A DNA stretch of 64,000 nucleotides from Vicinamibacterales bacterium (GTDB taxonomy: Bacteria; Acidobacteriota; Vicinamibacteria; Vicinamibacterales; Fen-181), in the NCBI GenBank assembly GCA_036504215.1, contig DASXVO010000021.1, forward strand, positions 16,428-80,427, given 5' to 3'. The position numbers and the translations under genes are program-made. Under the pieces are notes generated by a model. That model saw only the letters and a program-made list of their open reading frames with translations. It made no database searches and was not told where the DNA came from. Every line of letters starts with the position of its first letter. Position 1 is the first letter of the stretch. Shown here one piece after another: positions 46,760 through 54,875 of the stretch.

Positions 46760-47536
46760 ATGTCGCTCGTTCGCTCCCGCCGTTCGGAGATCCCGATGGC
46801 CCTCGTGCTCGCGATCCTCATTGCGGCGCTGGCGGCCTGCAGCCAGAACTCCCGCCTGAAGGCCCGATGCATGTCGGGCGACGTCACCGTCTGCACCCAA
46901 CTCGGCGACATGTTCGCCACGGGAAAGGGCGTGCCACGCGACATGGGGCGCGCCGCGGAGATGTACGAAAGGGCCTGCGGCGGCGGGGCGGCGGATGTGT
47001 GCAATACGCTCGGTGAGATCTACGAGAAGAGCGGGGCGATCGAAGGAGGCGTGGAGCGGTCCACGCAGATGTTCCAGCGCGGGTGCGATGGGGGCAGTTC
47101 GGCAGGCTGCCTCAACCTGGGTCTTGCGTTTGCCGCCCGTGAGGACAAGGTACGGGCCGCCGGGCTCTACGAGAAGTCGTGCAGCGGCGGCTGGGCGCCA
47201 GGCTGTCATCAACTGGCAGTCAGCTACGAGCAGGGGGAAGGCGTGGCAAAGGACGTCACCCGCGCCATCGGGTTCTATACCCAGGCGTGCGACGGAGAGC
47301 ACGTGGAGAGTTGCCTGGCCATCGGCAATCTGTACGCAGCGGGTGAGCTGGTGCCGAGAGACATGGCGGCTGCGATCCGGATGTACGGCAAGGCACTCGC
47401 ACTCCACGAGCAGTCGTGCGCCGCGGGCAGCCAGAACGACTGCACGGAGCGCGATCGCATCCGCAACCGCATCATGATCCTGTCGGCCGCGCCGCCCGCG
47501 TCACCCGGCGCGACCAAAGAAGGCGGAGTCCGCTGA
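46760..47536 (+). CDS. Cys-rich Sel1-repeat lipoprotein
   Basis: 258 residues. ATG at 46760 has GGAGG six bases upstream. The signal peptide ends in a lipobox, IAALAAC, so Cys near residue 28 should be lipidated. The mature part is about five Sel1-like (TPR-type) helix pairs with paired Cys about 36 residues apart (CMSGDVTVCTQLGDMFATGKG, CGGGAADVCNTLGEIYEKSG, CDGGSSAGCLNLGLAFAARE, CSGGWAPGCHQLAVSYEQGEG, CDGEHVESCLAIGNLYAAGE). This disulfide-bridged layout is that of Helicobacter cysteine-rich proteins (Hcp). Sel1 proteins scaffold protein-protein contacts; the partner is unknown. It stands alone and is convergent with the FadR-type regulator. Confidence 0.88.
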   Translation: MSLVRSRRSEIPMALVLAILIAALAACSQNSRLKARCMSGDVTVCTQLGDMFATGKGVPRDMGRAAEMYERACGGGAADVCNTLGEIYEKSGAIEGGVERSTQMFQRGCDGGSSAGCLNLGLAFAAREDKVRAAGLYEKSCSGGWAPGCHQLAVSYEQGEGVAKDVTRAIGFYTQACDGEHVESCLAIGNLYAAGELVPRDMAAAIRMYGKALALHEQSCAAGSQNDCTERDRIRNRIMILSAAPPASPGATKEGGVR

Positions 47537-47573
47537 AGGGCTGGCGCTCGCGGGGCTCGTCGCACGCGATGGC

Positions 47574-48314
47574 TCACGTTGAGCGGGGGTCGGTAGCCTC
47601 CTCTGCCTGATACGCGCTCGACATCTGCAGGTGGTCGTTCATGGCCGCGGATGCGGCCTCGACGTCGCGCCCTCGGATCGCCTGGTAGATGCGGCGGTGC
47701 ATCTCCGACGAGTCCCGGAGGTTCCGCTCGGTCGCCCGCTCGGCCGTCTCGCGCCTCCGGCCGTAGTACAGCTCCGACACCATCTCCACCAGCGTGGCGA
47801 CAATTGGGTTACCCGAAGCTGCCGCCACGGCCCGGTGGAAGTTGATGTCGTGCACCAGGAAATCCTGCGGATCGTTCATCGCCGCAAACAGGTTGGCGAC
47901 CTCCTCAGCGAGCGTCGCCAACTCCTCGGGGGTTGCTCGACTCGCCGCCAGGGCGGCGGCGCCGACCTCGAGAATCCGCCTGGCCTCGTACATCTCCTCG
48001 CGGGTGAACCCGTGCAGGGCCGCCAGGAAGCCGAGCGGCTCGCTTCCAAGCGTGGGAGGGCCCGCGGGAATGAACGTACCCGAACCGTGACGGGAGCGGA
48101 CCACCCCCATCGCCGAGAGTGCCCGAAGGCCCGCGCGGACCGTCGGTCGGCTGACGCCTATCTGAATCGCCAGGTCCCGTTCGGCCGGCAGTCGGTCGCC
48201 CGGTTTCAACTGGCCGCGTTCGATGAGCGTTCGGACGTGGGCGACCACGTGCTCCGTGCTGCCTTCGCTCGTCCGTTCGGCCGGGTACCGGCCTCGAGCC
48301 GTGCTGCTCATCAT
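47574..48314 (-). CDS. GntR-family transcriptional regulator, FadR/FCD subfamily (candidate uronate regulator)
   Basis: 246 residues. N-terminal winged helix-turn-helix (about 20-85: VAHVRTLIERGQLKPGDRLPAERDLAIQIGVSRPTVRAG read in pieces) and C-terminal FCD ligand-binding domain (about 105-235). The FCD metal/ligand residues typical of the family are present: HDINFHRAVA, SEMHRRIYQAI, MNDHLQ. It follows the TonB-dependent receptor by 29 bp on the same strand, so it is probably its operon partner, and the whole region is devoted to pectin breakdown. By analogy with UxuR/ExuR-type regulators it may sense a uronate intermediate. Four TGGWNNNWCCA palindromes in the locus are candidate targets; that assignment is inferred. 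Confidence 0.9.
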   Translation of the reverse strand: MMSSTARGRYPAERTSEGSTEHVVAHVRTLIERGQLKPGDRLPAERDLAIQIGVSRPTVRAGLRALSAMGVVRSRHGSGTFIPAGPPTLGSEPLGFLAALHGFTREEMYEARRILEVGAAALAASRATPEELATLAEEVANLFAAMNDPQDFLVHDINFHRAVAAASGNPIVATLVEMVSELYYGRRRETAERATERNLRDSSEMHRRIYQAIRGRDVEAASAAMNDHLQMSSAYQAEEATDPRST

Positions 48315-48343
48315 CGGTCTGATCCCGTCGCGGTTCCGTGCCG

Positions 48344-51300
48344 TCAGAAACTGACCTTGATGCCCAATTGCACGTCCCGCGGGAGGTTGCGCTGCTGGTC
48401 GAACAAGCCGAAGGTGGCCTTCGTCGGGTCAGTGCCCGGGTTCCAGAAGACGACGTAGTTGAGCGCGTTGATCGCCTCGATGCGCGCCTGGATCCGCACG
48501 CGGCTCCCGATGCGGAAGTTCTTGGACGCGCCGAGATCGAACAGGTGGATCGCCTGGTTCCGGATGCCGCCGATCGTGGACGGGAAGTACCGGGCGTTCC
48601 CGCTGCCGAGCGAGATCCGCTTGTCGGATATCTGCTTCTTGAAGTCGTCCACGCCGTTGGTCTGCACGGTGGCGTCGTGGAAGTAGAAGTTCGTCAGGTC
48701 CCACGCGGGCGTATCCACGCCGATGATCCCGCCGCTCGCGTCCTTCTTGCCGATCGTGGCTGCCAGCGTCGTCGGATCGCCGTTGTAGTAGATGGAGTTG
48801 CCGAAGACCACCGGCGCGCCGCTCTGATACTGGTACGTGCCCTGGACCTGCCACCCGCCGAGGATCGCATCGAGGGCGCCGTTCCAGCGCTTGCCCCATT
48901 TGCGGTCCCTGCCGAACGGGAGTTCGAAGATCCCCGCGGCCGTCACCCGGTGCGGGCGATCGTCCGGAGACAGCCGATCATCGAGCTGTGTGTCGTACGG
49001 ATTCAGATAGGAGCTGCGTTCACGAAGCCGCGAGTAGGTGTACGTGCCAAGCAGGTTGAAACCCTGCGAGAACCGCTTCTCGATCCTGAACTCGCCCGCG
49101 TTGTAGGTACTCGAGCCGCCGTAGGTCTCGATCGCGACGCGGCCGAACTCGGGGTATGGCTTCAGCAATTGCGACCGTGCGATGGTCGAGCCATTGAAGC
49201 TCGTGCCCGGCAGCAGACCGGCAAACGGGTTGGTCACCGTCCCGCTGAGATACTTCTCCTGGTTGTCGTCGCGCGCCAGACTGGTCGAGACGTACTGCTG
49301 CGGGATGGCGTTCAGATCCGTGCGCACACCGAGGTTCGATCCGCGCAGGCCCACGTAGTAGGCCTCGACGACGATCTTGCCGGGCAGTTCACGCTGCAGG
49401 CCGACCTGGAACCGCGAGTAACGGGCCTTGGTGCGGTCGTACTGGATGAGGCTCGCGCTCGACGTCACCAGGTCGCGGCCGTTCGACGTCGCGAGCCCCT
49501 GGCTCGATCCCGGCGGCGTGCCGAGGCCGGACGGGAACGGCCTCGCCAGGTTCGCCGCGAAGGTCAGTCCGGAATCGTTCGTCGGTACGATCAACGTCGG
49601 CTGCGAGTAGCCGGTCTGGTTGATCGCATCCATCAGGAAGGGCGTGGTGTACAGGCCCCACCCCCCGCGCAGGACGGTCTTCTCGGTCAACTGATACGCG
49701 CCGCCGACGCGCGGCAGGACCGCGCTGGTGTTCGCCCACGCCTTCGGATTCGCGCTGTCGGTGAACAGCAATCCACCGCGGACGGCGAACTGCGAGGCCG
49801 GCACCTCGGCGATTGGGGCTTTGGCATACGCCGCCTTGGCCGCGGCCTCGACGGGGTTCGAGCTGGTCAGATCGAACCCGCGCAGGTTCTGGCCGTTGGC
49901 TTCCCTCAACCCGATCTCGTACTCGAAGCGCAGGCCGAGGTTCAGCGTGAAGCGCCGTGACACCTTCCAGTCGTCCTGAACGAAGAGGGCGTGTCCCATC
50001 GCGTTGTGGTCGCGGTCGACGTTGACATCGATCAAAGACTGGGAACTGCTGGAGGAGGGCACGCCGAGCATGAACGCCGCGAGACCCTGCCCCATCTGGC
50101 CGGACACTGAGTTATTGAGCCGCGTGTAGTCGGTGCTGAAGTAAATCCGGCCACCCATGTACCCGTCGTCACTTCTCTTCTCGCGGTTGTACCGCATGTC
50201 GTAGCCGGCCTTGACCGAGTGGCTCCCGAAGATCGCCGTGACCGTGGGCAGGAACGACATCGTGTAGAACGGCCGCTCGAAGCCCATCTTGTAGTCGGAC
50301 CGGAGCGAGCCGAGCGTCGCATAGCCGTTGATGTCGACCCGCGGAATGTACTGGTAGCCGCGCATCAACTCCAGCGTGGCGGCCGGAAAACCGAGCTGGG
50401 CCGGATCGAACGTCGATGCGGGCTCGCGCCACTCGCCGAACTTCTGGTAGCTGCCCCGCAGGTCCACGATCAGGTTGTTCTTCACCACGCGCGTGTAGCC
50501 AAGGGTCACACCGTCGTTCGACCGGTTGTCGTAACCCTTCGTGATGTCGAAGTTGTTGACCGTGCCCGCCCAGTTGTAGCGATCCTCCAGGCGGTAGTTG
50601 CGATACCAGGTGCCGAACACGCGGTTGTTCGCGTTGAAGTTGTGATCGACGCGGACCAACTGCGCGTTGTAACTGTACGTGCGGTCCTGGGACGAGTAGT
50701 AGTTGTTCGTGCCGTCGGCCAGGCCCGTCCGATTCGGGAGCGGGTAGTACGCCATGATCTTCTTGGCGATCGCATCGATCCGTTCCGGCGGAATGACGTT
50801 CCCGGTGAACGGCGTGCGGACGATGGCACTCCCGACCTTCTTGGCGGAGTAGGGATCGTAGATCTGGATGCCGAGCGGCAGCAGTTCGGAGAAGTCACCG
50901 GTCCGCTCCTTCACACTCGGGACCGTGTACATCGTCGGCTCCGCGGAGCGGTCCTTCAGGATCTCCGACGAGAACATGACGAAGGTCTTGTTCTTCACGA
51001 CCGGGCCGGCAATCATGCCGGTGAACCGGTTGTACTTTCGTGGATCGATGGGCTTCCCTTCGCGCTGGGTGAAGAAGAGGGCGGACGTGCGGCTGTCGTC
51101 GCGGTTGAAGTAGGACGCCGCGCCCCTCAAGCTGTTCGTGCCGCTCTTGAGCGCAAGGTTGACGGTCGCACCCGCCGTGTGGCCGACCTGGGCGTCGAAG
51201 GAGTTGGTTTCGACCTTGAACTCCTGAACGGCCTCCGACGGCGGCGAGAAGCCCACCCGTTGATCGGAGACGATGTTCGGCGCGCCGTCGAGCGAGAAGT

Positions 51301-51898
51301 CGTTGCCGCCCTTCGCGCCGTTCGAATTGAACGCCCCGAGGTTCGCGTTGTCGCCCGGGCGGGTGAACTTCAGGTCGGTGGTGTTCGACACCCCCGGCGC
51401 GAGCTGGCTGAGCATGTACGCCGTGCCGTCGCCGAGTGGCAGTTCGGTCACCTGCTTCGAGCTGATGATCTGTCCGGTGGACCCGTTGGCGAGGTTGAGC
51501 TGTGGCGCCTCGGCGATGACCTGGACGGTCTCGGTGATTCCCCCCGTCTCGAGCGTGAGGTTGATGGCCAGCGTGTCGCCGACCTGCACCTGGATGCCGC
51601 TTCGCACGAGCTTCTTGAAGCCGTCGAGCTCGGCGGTGACGCTGTACTTGCCGGGATTCAGGAACCGCGCCTCGTATTCACCGCGGGCGCTCGTCACAGT
51701 CGTGACGGCGACGTTGGTGTCGACGTTGGTCACCGTCACCGACACGCCCGGCAGGATGCCGCCCGTCGTGTCGAGAATCACCCCCGTGATGTTGCCGCGG
51801 AACTCCTGCGCCGCCACCGGTGCGACGAGCAGCCCGAGGGCTACGATGAGAAAGAACAGGAGGTTCACGCATAGAGACCGCCCGCCGTGAGACCACAT
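48344..51898 (-). CDS. TonB-dependent outer-membrane receptor of the pectin locus (Oar-like)
   Basis: 1,184 residues. ATG at 51898 with AGGAGG five bases upstream; a GTG one codon earlier is too close to that site. Signal peptide up to about APVAAQE. Carboxypeptidase-regulatory-like domain about 33-115 (GNITGVILDTTGGILPGVSVTV in part), plug about 125-250 (VTELPLGDGTAYMLSQLAPGV), barrel to the end with terminal DVQLGIKVSF. Its place beside the FadR-type regulator and GH28/GH105 genes suggests uptake of oligogalacturonides or related pectin fragments. No SusD lipoprotein accompanies it, so binding must rely on the receptor itself. A FadR-type palindrome lies 30 bp before the start codon. Confidence 0.92.
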   Translation of the reverse strand: MWSHGGRSLCVNLLFFLIVALGLLVAPVAAQEFRGNITGVILDTTGGILPGVSVTVTNVDTNVAVTTVTSARGEYEARFLNPGKYSVTAELDGFKKLVRSGIQVQVGDTLAINLTLETGGITETVQVIAEAPQLNLANGSTGQIISSKQVTELPLGDGTAYMLSQLAPGVSNTTDLKFTRPGDNANLGAFNSNGAKGGNDFSLDGAPNIVSDQRVGFSPPSEAVQEFKVETNSFDAQVGHTAGATVNLALKSGTNSLRGAASYFNRDDSRTSALFFTQREGKPIDPRKYNRFTGMIAGPVVKNKTFVMFSSEILKDRSAEPTMYTVPSVKERTGDFSELLPLGIQIYDPYSAKKVGSAIVRTPFTGNVIPPERIDAIAKKIMAYYPLPNRTGLADGTNNYYSSQDRTYSYNAQLVRVDHNFNANNRVFGTWYRNYRLEDRYNWAGTVNNFDITKGYDNRSNDGVTLGYTRVVKNNLIVDLRGSYQKFGEWREPASTFDPAQLGFPAATLELMRGYQYIPRVDINGYATLGSLRSDYKMGFERPFYTMSFLPTVTAIFGSHSVKAGYDMRYNREKRSDDGYMGGRIYFSTDYTRLNNSVSGQMGQGLAAFMLGVPSSSSSQSLIDVNVDRDHNAMGHALFVQDDWKVSRRFTLNLGLRFEYEIGLREANGQNLRGFDLTSSNPVEAAAKAAYAKAPIAEVPASQFAVRGGLLFTDSANPKAWANTSAVLPRVGGAYQLTEKTVLRGGWGLYTTPFLMDAINQTGYSQPTLIVPTNDSGLTFAANLARPFPSGLGTPPGSSQGLATSNGRDLVTSSASLIQYDRTKARYSRFQVGLQRELPGKIVVEAYYVGLRGSNLGVRTDLNAIPQQYVSTSLARDDNQEKYLSGTVTNPFAGLLPGTSFNGSTIARSQLLKPYPEFGRVAIETYGGSSTYNAGEFRIEKRFSQGFNLLGTYTYSRLRERSSYLNPYDTQLDDRLSPDDRPHRVTAAGIFELPFGRDRKWGKRWNGALDAILGGWQVQGTYQYQSGAPVVFGNSIYYNGDPTTLAATIGKKDASGGIIGVDTPAWDLTNFYFHDATVQTNGVDDFKKQISDKRISLGSGNARYFPSTIGGIRNQAIHLFDLGASKNFRIGSRVRIQARIEAINALNYVVFWNPGTDPTKATFGLFDQQRNLPRDVQLGIKVSF

Positions 51899-51927
51899 CA
51901 CAACCTCCTCGCGCCAACAAGATCAAA

Positions 51928-51938
51928 TGGTAAGACCA
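51928..51938. promoter_or_regulatory. Candidate FadR-type operator A (TonB receptor)
   Basis: TGGTAAGACCA, matching TGG(A/T)NNN(A/T)CCA, 30 bp before the receptor ATG. FadR-subfamily operators commonly have the form TGGTNNNACCA. Confidence 0.55.
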
Positions 51939-52149
51939 CTATGAGTAGAGTACACACCGACGCTTATCCGGACGGGAGAGGATGAACCCGGCGGGCGGAT
52001 TTGTCAAGCGTTTGAATCAGCCCAACAATTACGCCAAAGCGGAATGTTGTTGGCCCGCTCCCAAACATCCTGGGGACAACCACGAAGACGACGCAAAGTT
52101 AGCCTCTCAGCCGGACTGATGCTGCGAGGTCATTCCACTGACCGTAACA

Positions 52150-53325
52150 TCACTTCGCCGACAACGTCACCTCGAGAGGCGATCGGAGGCGGCGTGCGAA
52201 GTCGGCAAGGTAGCGTCCCCATCCGTCGGCGCCTCCCGGCACCTGGCCGGTCTGATCCCAGGCGAAGCCCGCGTGATAGACGGCCGGCTTGTCGGCGGCC
52301 CGGTTCCCCACGGCCAGGTAGTTGCCGTCCGCCTCCGTGAACGCCACCAGGCCGGCCGGGTCCACCACGACGGCGCAGGCCAGGTTGCCAGGCGCGCCCT
52401 TCACGGGCTCCCATGTCCGGAGAATGCCCGTGAGCGGGTCCGAAACCATGAGGGAGCCGGGGTTCTTCTTGATCCCCGCCGCGAACGTGCCGGCCCTCGG
52501 GGACCCGTCGAGGGTGTAGCGGCTCTCGAACCGATCGAGGTTCTGCCCGGCGTCGAGCGTAATCCGCTTCACTTCCGACACCCTGGTACCGGCCGCATCC
52601 CAGGCCGGGTAGACGAGGTCGAACATCACGCGAATCGGCCCGTTGGCATGGACCTGGCTGTCGCGGAAGTTCGCGGAGACATACAGCTTGCCGTCCACCC
52701 AAACGCCGCTGCCGCCGCATCCACGGCTCTTCCCGGCCGAGTAGAAGTCCCCGCCGGTGCCGTTGTCCTTGTGGTAGTCGTCCAGCAGGTACCAGTCGTT
52801 GACGATGAGCCGGGGCACACGCTTGCTCCAGACATCGACGGCGCTGCTGGTCAGGGGTTCCTGCGCCCAGGTTTCGAGCGCCGCGCCGTACATCCGGTGT
52901 GCGATGCGGTCGTTCTCCCACGCGAAATCGTCGCGGCGTTCCCGCACGAAGCGGCCGTAGGCCTTGAAGTCGTCACGCTTCAGCGTCTGGCGTTCGCCCA
53001 CGGCCAATTCGAACGACTTCGTCTCGTTCGGACCGAGGTCGACCTGGAAGATCAACTCCTCGAACTTCCCGTCGTCGTTCACGTCCACGGCCTGCGTGAG
53101 CAGTTCCCGCCCGCTCGACGCGTCGCGGACCTTGACCTTGCGGACGTCATCGGTCGCCAGCAGTTTCTGCACGTCCGCTGCCGCCAGGGTCACGGTCTCG
53201 CTCGTCCGAGGCAGGTCGAGACGGTTCTTGACGGTCACTGCCGGCCCGGTGCCCGATACGGGAATCGGCGCCACCATGGCGCCCAGCGCGAGCACGAACG
53301 CGACGATCGAAGCGGTGCGGATCAT
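52150..53325 (-). CDS. DUF4861 family exported protein (pectin locus)
   Basis: 391 residues. ATG at 53325 has AAGGAG five bases upstream; signal peptide MIRTASIVAFVLALGAMVA cut near VSGTG. The mature protein reads as a beta-sandwich-rich secreted protein of the DUF4861 type, with TVKNRLDLPRTSETVTL at the start and NDWYLLDDYHKDNGTGGDFYS and SRGCGGSGVWVDGKLYVS in the centre. DUF4861 members recur in pectin and rhamnogalacturonan loci of Bacteroidota and Acidobacteriota; no activity is firmly known to me. It is last in the GH28-GH105-DUF4861 operon, 139 bp behind GH105, with a hairpin in the gap. A role on unsaturated pectic sugars is inferred from context only. Confidence 0.82.
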   Translation of the reverse strand: MIRTASIVAFVLALGAMVAPIPVSGTGPAVTVKNRLDLPRTSETVTLAAADVQKLLATDDVRKVKVRDASSGRELLTQAVDVNDDGKFEELIFQVDLGPNETKSFELAVGERQTLKRDDFKAYGRFVRERRDDFAWENDRIAHRMYGAALETWAQEPLTSSAVDVWSKRVPRLIVNDWYLLDDYHKDNGTGGDFYSAGKSRGCGGSGVWVDGKLYVSANFRDSQVHANGPIRVMFDLVYPAWDAAGTRVSEVKRITLDAGQNLDRFESRYTLDGSPRAGTFAAGIKKNPGSLMVSDPLTGILRTWEPVKGAPGNLACAVVVDPAGLVAFTEADGNYLAVGNRAADKPAVYHAGFAWDQTGQVPGGADGWGRYLADFARRLRSPLEVTLSAK

Positions 53326-53380
53326 ACGGACTCCTTGATGGCGGCGGGTCTCGCGCCCGCACCCTCGCTGCTCTGGCCAT

Positions 53381-53402
53381 GCGCGGGCACGAACGCCCGC
53401 GC
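53381..53402. promoter_or_regulatory. Intra-operon hairpin between GH105 and DUF4861 genes
   Basis: Perfect 8-bp stem GCGCGGGC / GCCCGCGC with a 6-nt loop (ACGAAC). No T tract on either strand, so an RNA-stability or processing element is more likely than a terminator. Confidence 0.35.
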
Positions 53403-53464
53403 CCACTCTGCCTGTTCCCGCCTGCGCCTCTCGGCGGCGGCGGACCTCCGTGCCCGCACGACGA

Positions 53465-54841
53465 CTAGCGCGGGAAGTAGTAGTACGTGTTGTTCGCCCG
53501 CCGGATCTCGAAGTTGCGCAACAGCGTGATCATCTCGGCGCCGGCCATCAGGGCCGGGCCGTAGCCCTGCATCGCCCGGAGGTCGGTCGGCCGGTTGTAG
53601 TAGTAGACCATGTCGTGCGCCGCCGTCGTGCCGACGCAGATCCCCTCGATCTGGCCGTCCGGCGTGACCTTCTGCTCGAGCGCACGCCACCCGGTCTGCG
53701 CGATTGGCGCGTAAGCGGGGGAGATCCAGCCGCGGTTGATGCCGCGCGCGATCGCAAACGTGTACATGGCGGTGGCCGAACTCTCCAGGTAGCTGTCGGA
53801 CTTGTCCACGAGTTGGTGCCACATCCCGCTGCCGCTCTGGTACGCCGCCACGCCTTGCACGCTGCGCTGGAACTGGTCGAGGACGCGCGCGCGATCCGGA
53901 TGGTCCTGCGGCATCACGGAGAGGAGTTCCGTCATCGCCATCAGCATCCACCCGGCGCCGCGACCCCAGAAGAATCTCGCGTCCACCGGCGCGTTCTCGA
54001 ACCACGAGTGATCGTAGAGCCCCTTCCCGCCGTCGAACATGCGCAGCGACATCCCGATCACCTGCTTCGCCGCATCGTCGAAGTACCGGCGCTCACCGGT
54101 GAACGCGCCCATCTGCGCCAGGAACGGGATGCTCATGTAGGCGTCGTCGATCCAGAGCGCGACGGGCACCGGCCGCGGGCGCGCCAGCGTTCCGTCGGCG
54201 AGGCGCTTTTGCCGCTTGCCGATGTGGTCGTCCACCAGGCCGATGGCTTCGCGGTAGCGTTGGTCCTTCTTCACGGCGTACGCCTTGACGAGGGCGGCGC
54301 CGATGGCCCCGCAGTCGTCGAGTTCCTTCATGTCCAGCAGCCGTCGATACCCGGCCGGCTGCGGGCCGAATGCCTTCGCCTGCCGCCTGAAGTAGTCGAG
54401 GTGGTCGAAGATGAAGTCGAGGTTCTTGATGGCGTACGCCTGGAAGCTCGGGTCCTTCGTCACGTCGGACACGTGGATCATCGCGGCGAGCACGACGCCC
54501 ATCGAGTACGTCCAGTCGTTGAACTCTCCCTTCCCGGTGTCGATCCCCGCCGTCTTGGTCGGGTTGGTGAAGTCGGTGATGACCGCGCCCGTCTCGCGAT
54601 CGACGATCCGGTAGGGCGTCGATCGCACGAAGTGGTCACGAATGCGGTCGAGGACGGCCCTGACGTCGGCCTCGCTCGGCACCGTATAGTCCACGCCGGG
54701 AGCCACCGAGGGCTGGCTGAACGACGGATCGCTGCGGCCCGCCTGTGCCACCTTCGATGCGCCGGGCTGCGGCTGCGCCCGCGCGACGGCACCGAACGCG
54801 AGAACGACGAGGACCGCCACGAGCAAGATCTTCCGCACCAT
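53465..54841 (-). CDS. Glycoside hydrolase family 88/105 (unsaturated rhamnogalacturonyl/glucuronyl hydrolase)
   Basis: 458 residues from the ATG at 54841, with GAGGAGG five bases upstream; an ATG one codon earlier is too close. Signal peptide MVRKILLVAVLVVLAFGAV cut near ARAQP. The alpha/alpha barrel of GH88/105 is evident (FNDWTYSMGVVLAAMIHVSD, LDDCGAIGAALVKAYAV, WIDDAYMSIPFLAQMGAFTG, FFWGRGAGWMLMAMTELL). The DDAYM acidic pair corresponds to the catalytic region of the family. These enzymes hydrate the double bond of unsaturated uronates left at chain ends by pectin lyases and release 5-keto-4-deoxyuronate, the substrate of the isomerase encoded divergently. Exported, so it acts in the periplasm or outside. 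34 bp behind GH28. Confidence 0.93.
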   Translation of the reverse strand: MVRKILLVAVLVVLAFGAVARAQPQPGASKVAQAGRSDPSFSQPSVAPGVDYTVPSEADVRAVLDRIRDHFVRSTPYRIVDRETGAVITDFTNPTKTAGIDTGKGEFNDWTYSMGVVLAAMIHVSDVTKDPSFQAYAIKNLDFIFDHLDYFRRQAKAFGPQPAGYRRLLDMKELDDCGAIGAALVKAYAVKKDQRYREAIGLVDDHIGKRQKRLADGTLARPRPVPVALWIDDAYMSIPFLAQMGAFTGERRYFDDAAKQVIGMSLRMFDGGKGLYDHSWFENAPVDARFFWGRGAGWMLMAMTELLSVMPQDHPDRARVLDQFQRSVQGVAAYQSGSGMWHQLVDKSDSYLESSATAMYTFAIARGINRGWISPAYAPIAQTGWRALEQKVTPDGQIEGICVGTTAAHDMVYYYNRPTDLRAMQGYGPALMAGAEMITLLRNFEIRRANNTYYYFPR

Positions 54842-54875
54842 CATGCCCTCCTCTGGGACCGAGGCCGCGCGCCCG

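Noticed and set aside
52002..52007. Perfect -35 hexamer TTGACA (minus strand) before the pectin-locus TonB receptor
   Set aside because: No acceptable -10 lies at 16-18 bp, so a promoter cannot be supported there.
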